Assembly: GCA_945910645.1 (NCBI GenBank)
Contig: CAMDZB010000013.1
Coordinates: 1-35,332 of the forward strand
DNA from: an uncultured Spirochaetaceae bacterium
GTDB taxonomy: Bacteria > Spirochaetota > Spirochaetia > Sphaerochaetales > Sphaerochaetaceae
Length of the DNA stretch: 35,332 nt
Reading direction: 5' to 3'
The first letter of the stretch is position 1; every line of letters starts with the position of its first letter. The notes beneath the pieces are model-generated. The model had not been told where the DNA came from. It did not search any database and saw only the letters and a list, made by a program, of their open reading frames with translations. Positions 13,568 through 23,130 of the stretch are shown here, piece after piece. Position numbers and translations under genes: made by a program.

Positions 13568-14893
13568 ATGGAAACAGCAATTGGCATAATTCTTCTTATC
13601 ACATTTTTAGCATTCATTTATTATTGTGCTAAAGGTTACAACTTGATGCTTGGCCTCTTTATTATGGCTATCCTCTGGTCTATACTTGGCGCTATTGGTG
13701 GCACAGTCACATGGCAGACAGTTAACCAGACGATCTTCAACGACGGTCCTACCTCGTTTGGTCCTACCGCAATTTACATTATCTTCGGTAGCTGGTTCGG
13801 ACGAATATTGATCGAAACTGGAATTGCAGGAACAATTATTAGAAAAGCAGTTGAGCTTGGTGGTGACAGACCTGCAATAACATGTATACTTCTTTGTATC
13901 GTAACAGCTTTGATCTTCACAACAGCATATGGAGCCGGCGCTGTAGTTGCAATCGGTGTTATTGTGTTCCCAATCATGCTTTCACTCGGTATTTCAAAAC
14001 CTGTTGCATCAGCATCATTCTGTATGTCAGTAGGCTGTGGTTTGTACTTCAACCAGTCACTTCTTACACAGGCTGCAGGCTCAATCCCAATGCCAGGAAC
14101 AGGAGAGATCTTCTTCAAGGGCGAAAACGCAGCAGCAGAGTGGAGCGCATGGTATAAGTTTGCATTCGTTGCATTCGCAATCCATCTTATCTCAATTATT
14201 ATTATGGTACTTTTAAGCTCAATATCTAAGAAAAAGGGCAAGGTACACGCATGGAGCGCAGTAACTCCAGATACTGGTAAGAACGTCAACTTTGTTGCAT
14301 GTATCACACCAATTATTCCGGTAACACTTGCAATCGCATTCAAGATTCAGCAGATTCCTGCAATCCTTCTTTCAGTCCTTTGGGCTCTAATTTGGACAGG
14401 CAACTTCAAGAGCTTTAACAAGATTGCGTCAATCATTCAGAAGACATTCCATGACGGTGTATCAGATGTAGGACTCGTTCTTGCATTCCTAGTGTTCCTA
14501 CAGATGTTCATCAAGGCTGCAGGAAGCGTAAAGGGTCTTCTTACACCAATCGTTGCTCCAATCATCCCACAGAATACATTCCTACTATTCTTAATCTTTG
14601 GTATTCTTGGATTCCTCGCACTTTTCCGCGGTCCTCTTACAATATGGGGCGCAGGAGTTGCAACATTTGTAATCGTTGCAGAAGCAACGCAGCTTCCACT
14701 TACACTCCTATATCCATTGTTCTACATCCTTTGCTGTACAGTTACAACAAACGTATGTCCAACACAGTCATGGAACATGTGGGCAATCGGTTACACAGGA
14801 GTAAGCACAAAAGACTTTATGGTAAAGACATTGCCATATGCTCTTCCATGTGCATTAATACTTGAAATCATCGCTTCCTTCATGTTCAGGTAA
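13568..14893 (+). CDS. Ion-transporter-superfamily permease, probably for an organic acid (GntP/CitMHS-like)
   Basis: Very hydrophobic protein of 441 residues with about 12 membrane segments. TAYGAGAVVAIGVIVFPIM and the repeated Gly/Ala-rich re-entrant-like stretches resemble proton- or sodium-coupled carboxylate and gluconate permeases. The exact family is uncertain, and so is the substrate. First gene of a nine-gene run whose later members include KDPG aldolase and KDG kinase, so uptake of a sugar acid or related carboxylate is the likeliest role. It ends 22 bases before the HyuA-like gene, which has its own GAGGTG ribosome binding site. Confidence 0.7.
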   Translation: METAIGIILLITFLAFIYYCAKGYNLMLGLFIMAILWSILGAIGGTVTWQTVNQTIFNDGPTSFGPTAIYIIFGSWFGRILIETGIAGTIIRKAVELGGDRPAITCILLCIVTALIFTTAYGAGAVVAIGVIVFPIMLSLGISKPVASASFCMSVGCGLYFNQSLLTQAAGSIPMPGTGEIFFKGENAAAEWSAWYKFAFVAFAIHLISIIIMVLLSSISKKKGKVHAWSAVTPDTGKNVNFVACITPIIPVTLAIAFKIQQIPAILLSVLWALIWTGNFKSFNKIASIIQKTFHDGVSDVGLVLAFLVFLQMFIKAAGSVKGLLTPIVAPIIPQNTFLLFLIFGILGFLALFRGPLTIWGAGVATFVIVAEATQLPLTLLYPLFYILCCTVTTNVCPTQSWNMWAIGYTGVSTKDFMVKTLPYALPCALILEIIASFMFR

Positions 14894-14914
14894 TCTGGGA
14901 ATTGAGGTGAACTA

Positions 14915-17038
14915 ATGGGAAGAAAAATCCGTGTAGGTATCGATGTTGGCGGAACGCATACCAAGGCTGTGGCTCTCGATAACGAGACACAGGAGATTGT
15001 CGGAGAGGCAATTGTAATGACATCCCACGATGATCCTGAACTTGGGGTTGCAAAGGGGGTTATCGAATGCTTCGAACAATGTCTTACCAAGAACAATATA
15101 TCACCAGAAGACGTGGTTTTTATCGCACATAGTACAACTCAGGCAACAAACGCCCTTTTAGAGGGCGACGTTGCTAAGGTTGGTATACTTGGAATGTCAA
15201 AGGGTGGTTTTGAAGGCTTACTTGCAAAATCACAGACAAACATCGGCGATATCGACCTTGGAACTGGACGAAAGATTGAGACCTGTCATGCCTTTATCAA
15301 AAATAAGGAGATCAACGAGTCCAATCTTGATGCAAAAATCAATGAATTAACAACAAAAGGTGCAGAAGTAATAGCTGCAAGTCAGGCTTTCGGAGTTGAT
15401 GCGGTTGATGCAGAGCTTCTTGTTAAGAAAGAGGCTGAAAAGAAGGGACTTATGGTCTCTGTTGCATCGGAGATTAGCAAGCTCTACGGCCTTACAAGAC
15501 GTACGCGTACTGCTGCAATCAACGGAAGTATCCTTCCAAAGATGATGAACACAGCAAACTGTACAGAGATGGCAGTAAGGAAGGCAGGCATTGAAGTTCC
15601 ACTCATGATCATGAGAGGAGACGGCGGTGTAATGGACATCAGTGAGATGAAAAAACGCCCTGTGCTTACTATGCTTTCAGGTCCAGCTGCTTCTGTTATG
15701 GGTGCACTTATGTACCTCAGAGCATCAAACGGTATCTACTTTGAGGTTGGTGGAACATCAACAAACATCGGCGTTATCAAGAACGGACGCCCTGCAGTCG
15801 AGTATTCAACAGTCGGTGGACACAAGACTTACGTAAACTCACTTGACGTTATAGTACTCGGTGTTGCAGGCGGATCCATGGTTAGAGCTAAGGATCATAA
15901 GCTTGTTGATGTGGGGCCACGCAGTGCTCATATCGGAGGACTTGGCTACTCTGTATACACAGATGAGAGCAAGATGGTAAATCCTCAGCTTGAGTTCTTC
16001 TCACCAAAGAAGGGCGATCCTGACGACTATGTCAGAGTAAAGCTCGAGAATGGGGAGAGAGTCACCATCACAAACAGCTGTGCGGCAAACATCCTAGGAT
16101 ATGTAAAGCCAGGTGAATACAGCTACGGAAACGTAGAGAGCGCTCGTAAAGCCATGAAGGTGCTTGCAGACTACATCGGCGTTAGCGTTGAGGAGTGTGC
16201 CCGTCAGATCCTTCATAAGGCATACGAGAAGATTCAGCCTGTTATAGATGGCTTTGCAGAGAAGTACAAGATTGAAAAGGATCAGATTTCACTTGTAGGA
16301 TGCGGAGGAGGAGCAGGTGCGCTTCTTCCATATAGCGCAGAGCAGATGAAGATGAACTATTCAATCCCAGAACATGCCGAGGTTATCTCATCAATCGGCG
16401 TTGCCCTTGCAATGATCAGAGACGTAGTTGAGCGTGTTATTCCAAATCCAACAACAGAGGATATCTCTGCAATCAAGAAGGAAGCAAAGACGCTTGCTAT
16501 CAAGAACGGTGCAGTTCCAGACAGCGTTGAGGTTCAGATCGAGATCGACTCTCAAACGTCCAAGGTTACAGCAATCGCAATGGGTTCAAATGAGGTACAG
16601 GCAACTGACCTTAAACTCAGATGCACAGAGGATGATGCAAAGAAGCTCGCAGCAGACTCAATGCGTACGGATGTTCTAAACGTTAACCTTGAGATGAAGA
16701 ACGACATCTTTTACATCTTCAGCTTCAAAGACGGCGAGAAGAACCGTATGCGTCTTGTAGACCACAGAGGCTTTATCAAAGTACAGTGTGGGGATGCAAA
16801 GGCCAAGAGGTGTCTTGCAAAAGACTGGGAGAGTACTGTTGCCGCTCTTTGGGAAGAAACCCTTACATTCAAGGCTGAGATGGCTCGCAATCCTGACATC
16901 TTCCTATGTATCGGAGGTAAGGTTCTCGACTTTTCCAACACATTAGGACTCGAACAGCTTCAGATGATCATGAAGAGTGAGTTCATGGATGCGGATGGGG
17001 ATGAAGAGATCATGCTTATTGGAGCAAAGACAACGTAA
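14915..17038 (+). CDS. Hydantoinase A/5-oxoprolinase-like ATP-dependent enzyme
   Basis: Cytoplasmic protein of 707 residues in the ASKHA-fold HyuA family. IDVGGTHTKAVAL at the N-terminus is the first phosphate loop, HSTTQATNALLEGD follows, and EVGGTSTNIGVI near residue 280 is the second nucleotide-binding loop. The central part matches the hydantoinase A domain. Relatives open lactam or hydantoin rings (5-oxoproline, N-methylhydantoin) or phosphorylate and carboxylate ketones, usually with a HyuB-type partner. No HyuB gene is visible here. The stop overlaps the next start by one base (TAATG). The reaction cannot be assigned from sequence. Confidence 0.8.
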   Translation: MGRKIRVGIDVGGTHTKAVALDNETQEIVGEAIVMTSHDDPELGVAKGVIECFEQCLTKNNISPEDVVFIAHSTTQATNALLEGDVAKVGILGMSKGGFEGLLAKSQTNIGDIDLGTGRKIETCHAFIKNKEINESNLDAKINELTTKGAEVIAASQAFGVDAVDAELLVKKEAEKKGLMVSVASEISKLYGLTRRTRTAAINGSILPKMMNTANCTEMAVRKAGIEVPLMIMRGDGGVMDISEMKKRPVLTMLSGPAASVMGALMYLRASNGIYFEVGGTSTNIGVIKNGRPAVEYSTVGGHKTYVNSLDVIVLGVAGGSMVRAKDHKLVDVGPRSAHIGGLGYSVYTDESKMVNPQLEFFSPKKGDPDDYVRVKLENGERVTITNSCAANILGYVKPGEYSYGNVESARKAMKVLADYIGVSVEECARQILHKAYEKIQPVIDGFAEKYKIEKDQISLVGCGGGAGALLPYSAEQMKMNYSIPEHAEVISSIGVALAMIRDVVERVIPNPTTEDISAIKKEAKTLAIKNGAVPDSVEVQIEIDSQTSKVTAIAMGSNEVQATDLKLRCTEDDAKKLAADSMRTDVLNVNLEMKNDIFYIFSFKDGEKNRMRLVDHRGFIKVQCGDAKAKRCLAKDWESTVAALWEETLTFKAEMARNPDIFLCIGGKVLDFSNTLGLEQLQMIMKSEFMDADGDEEIMLIGAKTT

Positions 17039-17691
17039 TGACTTTTAAGGATTATCAAGAGGGGCTGCTTGAGCTTGATGAATCTGTCTGGGAGAGATAT
17101 GCCTTTGAGAGTGAACCTCTTAAAGGCAAGATCTCCTTTGATAAATACAAGGGATTGTATCAAAAGGCTCTTTTATGTGGAAAAGAGATCTCTGATGAAT
17201 TTAAGTCTAAGGGAATAACCACACCAAAGGAGCTTTCGAGTCATTTGGGCGCAAAGGTTAAGGATCTTCCGCTTGAGGGGAACTACGACAAAAACGCCTT
17301 TGCACTCTTTATTGAACCTGATACAATAGAAATCTTTAAGGACAACGCGGATGAGTGTAGCAATCTTATTCAGAAGTCTGATGAGGATAAGCTTAAGAGC
17401 GTGAGCATCTACAATGTGCTTCTTACCCACGAGCTTTTTCACCTTCGAACAGCGCGTGATAAAGATCTGTTTATCAATCAAAAGCATATTGTGTTATTTA
17501 AGCTCTTCAAGTGGGAGAACAAGGCACGACTTCAAGGCCTTGAGGAGAGCGCTGCTATGGCCTTTACACGCGCCTTCTTGAACCTTGAATATAATCCAAT
17601 GCTCTTAGGCGTACTCATGCTCTATCCACGTGCAGAAAAGCAGGCAAGTAAACTTTATAATTCTATTCAATTAATTAAAAATATGGTTTAA
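17038..17691 (+). CDS. Unrecognised protein with an HExxH zinc-metallopeptidase motif
   Basis: I do not recognise the family. The 217-residue protein has HELFH at residues 131-135 in a hydrophobic helix context (VLLTHELFHL). A second acidic helix, GLEESAAMAF, has E169 and E170 about 35 residues later, the arrangement of a gluzincin active site (two His plus Glu). There is no signal peptide or membrane segment, so it is cytoplasmic. It is translationally coupled to the HyuA-like gene by a TAATG overlap and sits 13 bases before the RraA-like gene, so it is part of the pathway operon. It could be a hydrolase for an amide intermediate, a maturation protease, or a fold that uses the metal differently. 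Confidence 0.6.
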   Translation: MTFKDYQEGLLELDESVWERYAFESEPLKGKISFDKYKGLYQKALLCGKEISDEFKSKGITTPKELSSHLGAKVKDLPLEGNYDKNAFALFIEPDTIEIFKDNADECSNLIQKSDEDKLKSVSIYNVLLTHELFHLRTARDKDLFINQKHIVLFKLFKWENKARLQGLEESAAMAFTRAFLNLEYNPMLLGVLMLYPRAEKQASKLYNSIQLIKNMV

Positions 17692-17704
17692 TGAGGTTAG
17701 ATAA

Positions 17705-18355
17705 ATGAAACACGATATTTCAAAAATTAAAAAAGATTTGTACAGCGCTGTAATTAGCGACGTACTCGACATAATGGGATACCATAACCAGGCGTTTGAT
17801 AGTGGGCTTCATCCGCTATTTGACGACACTGTTATTGCAGGAAAGGCATTTACATCCATTGGAACTGAGGTGTACTCAGCCCCTGAGCATCCACTTATCG
17901 CTCAGTGTAAGGTTGTGGATCAGCTTAAGGAAGGAGAGGTATTCCTTCTTCAAACACGCGGAAATTACAACTGTGCACTCTTTGGTGAACTCTTTGCAAC
18001 AAACGTTACAAGAAGGGGAACAGCTGGGGTTATCCTTGATGGGGATGCTCGCGACATCAAAGAGCTACAGAAGATGCATTTTCCAATATTTTTTAGAGAG
18101 AGAAACCCTCGAACATCAAAGGGACGATGCGAGATCAATGAGTGTCAGATTCCAATCAAGATGAGAGGTGTTACCATAAATCCAGGCGACTTTATCTTTG
18201 CCGATGCTGACGGTGTTGTAGTGATACCAGAGAAGCTCACAGATGAAGTGCTCGATGAAGCATACAAGGTCGTTGAGAAGGAAAACGACAGCAGAGAGAA
18301 AATCAAGAATGGCGCAACCATGGAAGAGATTTACTCAAACGGTGGCGCATTATAA
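17705..18355 (+). CDS. RraA-like protein (4-hydroxy-4-methyl-2-oxoglutarate aldolase/oxaloacetate decarboxylase family)
   Basis: 216-residue cytoplasmic protein of the RraA/HMG aldolase fold. GVILDGDARD (about residues 110-119) has the Asp and Arg used for metal and carboxylate binding, followed by FPIFFRERNPRTSKG, then INPGDFIFADADGVVVIP, a highly conserved stretch. Enzymatic members cleave or decarboxylate 2-oxo acids with a divalent metal; the RNase E inhibitor role of E. coli RraA is a side branch and less likely here. GAGG lies upstream of the ATG. It sits between the HExxH gene and a KDPG aldolase, supporting an enzymatic role in 2-oxo acid metabolism. Confidence 0.82.
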   Translation: MKHDISKIKKDLYSAVISDVLDIMGYHNQAFDSGLHPLFDDTVIAGKAFTSIGTEVYSAPEHPLIAQCKVVDQLKEGEVFLLQTRGNYNCALFGELFATNVTRRGTAGVILDGDARDIKELQKMHFPIFFRERNPRTSKGRCEINECQIPIKMRGVTINPGDFIFADADGVVVIPEKLTDEVLDEAYKVVEKENDSREKIKNGATMEEIYSNGGAL

Positions 18356-18364
18356 GGAGGACAC

Positions 18365-19333
18365 ATGACTCAAAAAGAAAGGATACATAAGGCATTTGTA
18401 AGCTCATGTATAGTGCCTGTAGTGGTGCTTGATGACGCAAAAGATGCTGTTAAGACTGCAGAAGCTCTACTTAAGGGCGGTATCGGTGTTATGGAGATCA
18501 CATTCAGAACAGATGCCGCAGAAGAGTCAATCAAAAAGGTCGCGACAGAATGCAAGGATATGATCGTAGGTGCCGGAACTGTAATCACACTAGACATGTG
18601 TAAGAGAGCTGTGAACGCTGGTGCAAAGTTCATCGTATCACCAGGCTTTGATGATGAGGTTGTAGCATGGTGTGTAGAGAATGACATTCCAGTAACTCCA
18701 GGATGCGTAACACCTACTGAGATTATGAGAGCAATGAAGTACGGCCTTAACGTGGTTAAGTTCTTCCCTGCAAATGTATACGGAGGAGTTAAGGCATTAA
18801 AGAGCCTCTCAGGTCCATTTGGAAAGATGAAGTTCATTCCAACAGGCGGAATCAACGATGATAACTCAGGTGAGGCTGCGCGAAGTCCATTTATTGAGGC
18901 TGTAGGCGGAAGCTGGGTATGTCCAAAAGACGACATTAAAAACGGCAATTTTGAACACATCACAGAGCTCTCAGTGAAGGCAAAGAAGGCTTATCTTGGA
19001 TACGAGCTTGCACATGTTGGAATCAACGCATTGAATCCTTGTGACTCAATGGATGTAACAAAGGCATTTGCAAAGGCATTCTCACTCGAGATTAAAGAGG
19101 GTAACAGCTCCAACTTTGCATCAACATGCGTTGAAATCATGAAGAATCCATACCTAGGCAAGAACGGACACATCGCAATTTCCACAAACAACGTTGAAAG
19201 CGCAATGGCAGATCTTGAAGCTAAGGGCTTTGAGTTCGACATGAACACGGTAAAGACAAAGGGCGATAGGATCACAGTTGTCTACCTCAAGGGCGACATC
19301 GGTGGATTTGCCGTTCACCTTGTACAAAAATAA
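18365..19333 (+). CDS. KDPG/KHG aldolase fused to a VOC (glyoxalase-like) domain
   Basis: Residues 1 to about 205 are a class I 2-keto-3-deoxy-6-phosphogluconate/4-hydroxy-2-oxoglutarate aldolase. E44 and R48 in MEITFRT match the catalytic Glu and substrate Arg of Eda, K132 in VVKFFPA is the Schiff-base lysine, and GAGTV and PTGGI complete the barrel. It splits KDPG to pyruvate and glyceraldehyde-3-phosphate. Residues from about 213 ([10 protein letters not shown]) to 322 look like one VOC/glyoxalase module, with HVGIN and HIAIST beginning its paired beta strands and FAVHLVQ at the end. Usual Eda length is near 210 residues, so the extension is real. Strong AAGGAGG ribosome binding site. KdgK follows 11 bases later. 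Confidence 0.88.
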   Translation: MTQKERIHKAFVSSCIVPVVVLDDAKDAVKTAEALLKGGIGVMEITFRTDAAEESIKKVATECKDMIVGAGTVITLDMCKRAVNAGAKFIVSPGFDDEVVAWCVENDIPVTPGCVTPTEIMRAMKYGLNVVKFFPANVYGGVKALKSLSGPFGKMKFIPTGGINDDNSGEAARSPFIEAVGGSWVCPKDDIKNGNFEHITELSVKAKKAYLGYELAHVGINALNPCDSMDVTKAFAKAFSLEIKEGNSSNFASTCVEIMKNPYLGKNGHIAISTNNVESAMADLEAKGFEFDMNTVKTKGDRITVVYLKGDIGGFAVHLVQK

Positions 19334-19344
19334 GGAGAAATAAC

Positions 19345-20370
19345 GTGAAATATTTAACATTTGGCGAAATAATGCTACGTCTAAGATCCGTAGGTCACGA
19401 GAGACTCTTCCAGAGCAATTTAATGGAAGCTACATTCGGGGGTGGCGAGGCCAACGTTGCAGTATCGCTTGCAAACTATGGCGAAAACGTGTCTTACTTT
19501 ACAGTTCTTCCTGATAACCCAATTGGAGATGAATGTATTAAGGAGCTGAGAAAATTCGGCGTTGATACATCCTTAATCCAGCGCGGTAAGGGACGAATGG
19601 GAATCTACTTTCTTGAGAATGGTGCAAACCAGCTTCCAAGCAAGGTGACATACGACAGAGAGTACTCATCAATCGCACTATCAAAGCCGGGCGATGTAAA
19701 CTGGGATGAGGTATTCAAGGGCGTTGAGTGGTTCCACATCACAGGAATTACACCAGCAATCTCAGAAAGCGCAATGGAGCTATCACTCGAGAGTGTAAAG
19801 AAAGCAAAAGAAAAGGGCATCACAGTATCATGCGATCTTAACTACAGAAAGAATCTCTGGAAGTATGGAAAGAAGGCATCTGAGGTGATGAGAGAGCTTG
19901 CAAAGTACGTGGATGTTGCTATTGCAAACGAGGAAGACGTACAGAAATCCCTTGATATCACAGTTGATGTCAAGGTTGAAGAGGGTAAGCTTGATAAGTC
20001 TAAGTACAAGGAACTCGGCGATAAGGTGCTCCGAGAATATCCAAACATGAAGATGATTGCAATTACATTAAGGGAGAGCCACAGCGCAGATCACAACGGC
20101 TGGAGCGCATGTCTTAACGACGGCAAGAACTTCTATCTCTCAAGACAGTATGAGATTAAGGACATTATCGATAGAGTCGGCGGCGGCGACAGCTTTGCAG
20201 GCGGACTCATCTACGGTCTTAACAACTACAAGGAGAAAAAGGACGCACTTGAATTTGCAGTTGCAGCATCATGCTTAAAGCACTCGATTATTGGCGACTT
20301 TAACAGAGTAAGCGTAAGCGATGTAAAGAAGCTTCTTGAAGGTGACGGATCTGGAAGAGTTCAGAGGTAA
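19345..20370 (+). CDS. kdgK: 2-dehydro-3-deoxygluconokinase (PfkB family)
   Basis: Phosphorylates 2-keto-3-deoxygluconate to KDPG, the substrate of the aldolase encoded just upstream. At 341 residues it shows TFGEIMLRL at the N-terminus, [13 protein letters not shown] (sugar-binding glycines), and [17 protein letters not shown] near residue 275, holding the catalytic Asp and anion hole of PfkB kinases. The GTG start at 19345 has GGAGAAA upstream. The stop overlaps the pepD start by one base. The pairing with KDPG aldolase is the clearest metabolic clue in this operon. Confidence 0.88.
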   Translation: MKYLTFGEIMLRLRSVGHERLFQSNLMEATFGGGEANVAVSLANYGENVSYFTVLPDNPIGDECIKELRKFGVDTSLIQRGKGRMGIYFLENGANQLPSKVTYDREYSSIALSKPGDVNWDEVFKGVEWFHITGITPAISESAMELSLESVKKAKEKGITVSCDLNYRKNLWKYGKKASEVMRELAKYVDVAIANEEDVQKSLDITVDVKVEEGKLDKSKYKELGDKVLREYPNMKMIAITLRESHSADHNGWSACLNDGKNFYLSRQYEIKDIIDRVGGGDSFAGGLIYGLNNYKEKKDALEFAVAASCLKHSIIGDFNRVSVSDVKKLLEGDGSGRVQR

Positions 20371-21794
20371 TGATGGCATCATTTGATAGAGTTTTAGAGA
20401 TTTTTTATGATTTATGCTCTATCCCTCATCCATCAGGTCACACCGAGGGCATTAGGGAGTACCTTCACGCTTTTGCAAAGAAAAATGACCTTTATTGCCA
20501 TGAGGATAAGGGTCATAACATCTTAATAAAAAAGGAGGGTACTCTTAAGTCTAAACCTGTTATCCTTCAGGCTCATATTGACATGGTTGGAGTCAGCGAT
20601 GATCCGTCTATCGACATGGCAAAGCACAAGATTGAAACCTACATTGATGGTGACTATCTTAAGGCTAAGGGGACAACGCTTGGGGGTGATGACGGAATAG
20701 GAGTTGCCTACATACTTGCACTTCTTGAGGATAAGGATTTAATCTCTCCACCAATTGAGGGGCTATTCACAGTCGATGAGGAGACCGGCATGGATGGGGC
20801 TGTGAACCTTGAGATGGACTATCTTGAAGGTGAGAGGCTTATTAACATCGACTCTGAGGATGAAGGGGAGTTACTCTCATCATCAGCAGGAGGGGCTCAC
20901 CTTACAATCTACCCTGAAGTAACGCGAAAAAAGATGAGTGGCACCCTTTGTAAAATCGAGGTATCAGGGCTATACGGCGGTCACTCTGGGCAAGAGATTA
21001 AAAGGCGTGGTCTTAGCGCAATAAAGGTGCTTTTTGATAATCTTCATCGCCTTGAGGAGATGAATCTTGTTGGACTGGTATCCATAAAGGGAGGAGAGGC
21101 GCTCAACATCATTCCAAAGTGCGCTGTGATGGAAGTTGTCACACCAGACTCCAAAAAGCTTATTGATGAGATCAAGAAGGCGGAGAGAGAGCTTAAAAAC
21201 ACTTATGCATCAACAGATCCTAACCTTAAGCTTGAGTGCTCAGTTGTCAAGGAGAATGGTGAATTTGATAGCGCCACGGCGCGTTCGTTAAAGACTGCGC
21301 TTGCATCTGTTCATAAGATCCCATGCGGTGTGATTAAAACATCACCTCAAGATGATACCTTTGTTGTTCTATCTGCAAATTACGGCAAAGTAAGTCTTTC
21401 ATCCCTTGATACTACACTTACACTTCAGGTATCATTTAGAGGAAACGACGATGATGAGAAGGCTGAAATTCTTGAGAATGTTGAGACAGCACTGAAGAAA
21501 TTCAAGACGTTAAAGTATGTAATTGATGCAATCTACCCTGGGTGGAAGTATCAGAAATCAGAGCTTCGCGAAATAATGAAAGGCGTCTATAAGGACATGT
21601 ACGGCAAAGAGATGAAGGAGATGGCAATTCATGCAGGACTCGAATGTGGCTACTTTATCGAAAAACGTCCGAGCATTGATGCAACTTCAATTGGCCCAAA
21701 TGTATATGATGTCCACACGACAGCCGAGCGTCTTTCGCTCTCATCGTCAAAAAGAGTGTTTGAGTACATAATAAAGGTCTTAGAAAAGTTATAA
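20370..21794 (+). CDS. pepD: M20-family aminoacyl-histidine dipeptidase (PepD-like)
   Basis: Cytoplasmic zinc dipeptidase of 474 residues, normal for PepD. Metal-site motifs in order: LQAHIDMVG (His and Asp), GGDDGIGVAY (bridging Asp), TVDEETGMDGA (catalytic and ligand Glu), NIDSEDEGE (ligand Asp), and the late AIHAGLECGYF region. Breaks down Xaa-His and other dipeptides. The start overlaps the kdgK stop (TAATG); a second ATG lies one codon on. No direct link to sugar-acid breakdown is obvious, but the coupling suggests co-expression, perhaps because the imported substrate is an amino-acid conjugate. Confidence 0.92.
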   Translation: MMASFDRVLEIFYDLCSIPHPSGHTEGIREYLHAFAKKNDLYCHEDKGHNILIKKEGTLKSKPVILQAHIDMVGVSDDPSIDMAKHKIETYIDGDYLKAKGTTLGGDDGIGVAYILALLEDKDLISPPIEGLFTVDEETGMDGAVNLEMDYLEGERLINIDSEDEGELLSSSAGGAHLTIYPEVTRKKMSGTLCKIEVSGLYGGHSGQEIKRRGLSAIKVLFDNLHRLEEMNLVGLVSIKGGEALNIIPKCAVMEVVTPDSKKLIDEIKKAERELKNTYASTDPNLKLECSVVKENGEFDSATARSLKTALASVHKIPCGVIKTSPQDDTFVVLSANYGKVSLSSLDTTLTLQVSFRGNDDDEKAEILENVETALKKFKTLKYVIDAIYPGWKYQKSELREIMKGVYKDMYGKEMKEMAIHAGLECGYFIEKRPSIDATSIGPNVYDVHTTAERLSLSSSKRVFEYIIKVLEKL

Positions 21795-21795
21795 G

Positions 21796-23130
21796 ATGGC
21801 GAAAAGAGAAATTGACATGCTTAATGGGTCTATGTGGAGGAGTATATTCCTATTCAGCATTCCGTTGATGTTCTCTAACGTCCTACAGGTGCTGTTTAAC
21901 ATGTCTGATGTGATGGTGGTTGGACGTTTTGCAGGTCCAATAGCCCTAGGATGTGTGGGCAGCACAACAACTATTGTTCAGCTATTTATGGGTGTCATGT
22001 TCGGACTCGCAACCGGTATCAACGCCATTGTTGCCTTCCACATCGGTGCCCGTGAAGGCGACATGGTACGCCGTGCAGTACATTCTGCAATCATCATTTC
22101 ATTGATATTCGGCGTGAGCATCTCCGTAATCGGACTCTCGCTTTCACGCTCATTCCTTAGCGCTCTTAATACAAAAGATGAGCTTATCCACGGCGCTACG
22201 CTCTACCTCTCTGTGTACCTTCTTGGAGCACCGGCACTCTCACTCTACAACTACGGCAATGCAATCCTCAGCGCTGTAGGGGATACAAAACGCCCGCTTG
22301 TTTATCTTTCGATATCAGGAGTGGTGAATATACTATTGAACCTCTTGTTCGTGATTGTATTTGAGCTTTCCGTGCTAGGAGTTGCACTTGCAAGCGTAAT
22401 TTCACAGTACCTATCTGCCTTTATGGTCATCAGGCATTTAACGCGCGTTGATAGTGACTATAAACTTCAATTTAAGAGTATAAAGTACGACAAGGTACTT
22501 GCGCATGAGATACTGCGCATCGCGATTCCTACAAGCTGTCAGTACGTGTTGTTCTCACTTTCGAACCTCTTTGTACAGTATTCCATCAACTACTTTGATC
22601 ATAGGGTGGTTGAGGGAAGTGCCGCTGCAGGAAATGCGGACAACCTTGTATACGACGTGATGGCGGCATTCTACACAGCCTGTACGAGCTTTATTGCACA
22701 GAACCTTGGTGCAAGAAAGATTAAGCGCATCAAAAAGGCGTATCTTATCACGCTTTCTTACTCATTCATTTTGGGATTCGTCTTTGGCGGACTGCTTCTG
22801 ATATTCCGCGTGCCGTTCTTAAGCCTCTTTACAACTGATAGCGATGTTATCTACTTTGGTGAAATGAAGCTGTTTGTAATGGCGTCCTCCTATGCAATTT
22901 CTGCATTTATGGATAACGCAGCCGCCGCATCAAGAGGACTTGGAAAGAGCGTAGGACCAACCGTTATAATTGTTCTTGGCACTATCGTATTCAGGATCCT
23001 CTGGATATACACCATCTTTGCCCATTTCCACACGATTTATTCACTGTACTTGCTATACCCAGCATCATGGATATTTACTGCGGTTGCGGCTAATATCTAT
23101 TTCTTCCTCAATTATAAAAGGCTCGTTTAA
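21796..23130 (+). CDS. MATE-family multidrug/metabolite efflux protein
   Basis: Inner-membrane antiporter of 444 residues with about 12 hydrophobic segments. The N-terminal MLNGSMWRSIFLFSIPLMFSN and VMVVGRFAG pattern and the duplicated PTSCQY repeat in the second half are typical of the DinF/NorM-like MATE proteins of gut bacteria. It starts one base after the pepD stop. Exported substrate unknown. The last two codons and the stop (CTC GTT TAA) lie inside the start of a repeat element (CTCGTTTAATCT at 23122), so the 3' end has been shaped by the repeat. Confidence 0.92.
   Translation: MAKREIDMLNGSMWRSIFLFSIPLMFSNVLQVLFNMSDVMVVGRFAGPIALGCVGSTTTIVQLFMGVMFGLATGINAIVAFHIGAREGDMVRRAVHSAIIISLIFGVSISVIGLSLSRSFLSALNTKDELIHGATLYLSVYLLGAPALSLYNYGNAILSAVGDTKRPLVYLSISGVVNILLNLLFVIVFELSVLGVALASVISQYLSAFMVIRHLTRVDSDYKLQFKSIKYDKVLAHEILRIAIPTSCQYVLFSLSNLFVQYSINYFDHRVVEGSAAAGNADNLVYDVMAAFYTACTSFIAQNLGARKIKRIKKAYLITLSYSFILGFVFGGLLLIFRVPFLSLFTTDSDVIYFGEMKLFVMASSYAISAFMDNAAAASRGLGKSVGPTVIIVLGTIVFRILWIYTIFAHFHTIYSLYLLYPASWIFTAVAANIYFFLNYKRLV

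Noticed and set aside
13774-14343. Long minus-strand frame of 189 codons inside the permease gene
   Set aside because: It mirrors the hydrophobic codons of the plus-strand permease and has no start signals; a shadow frame.
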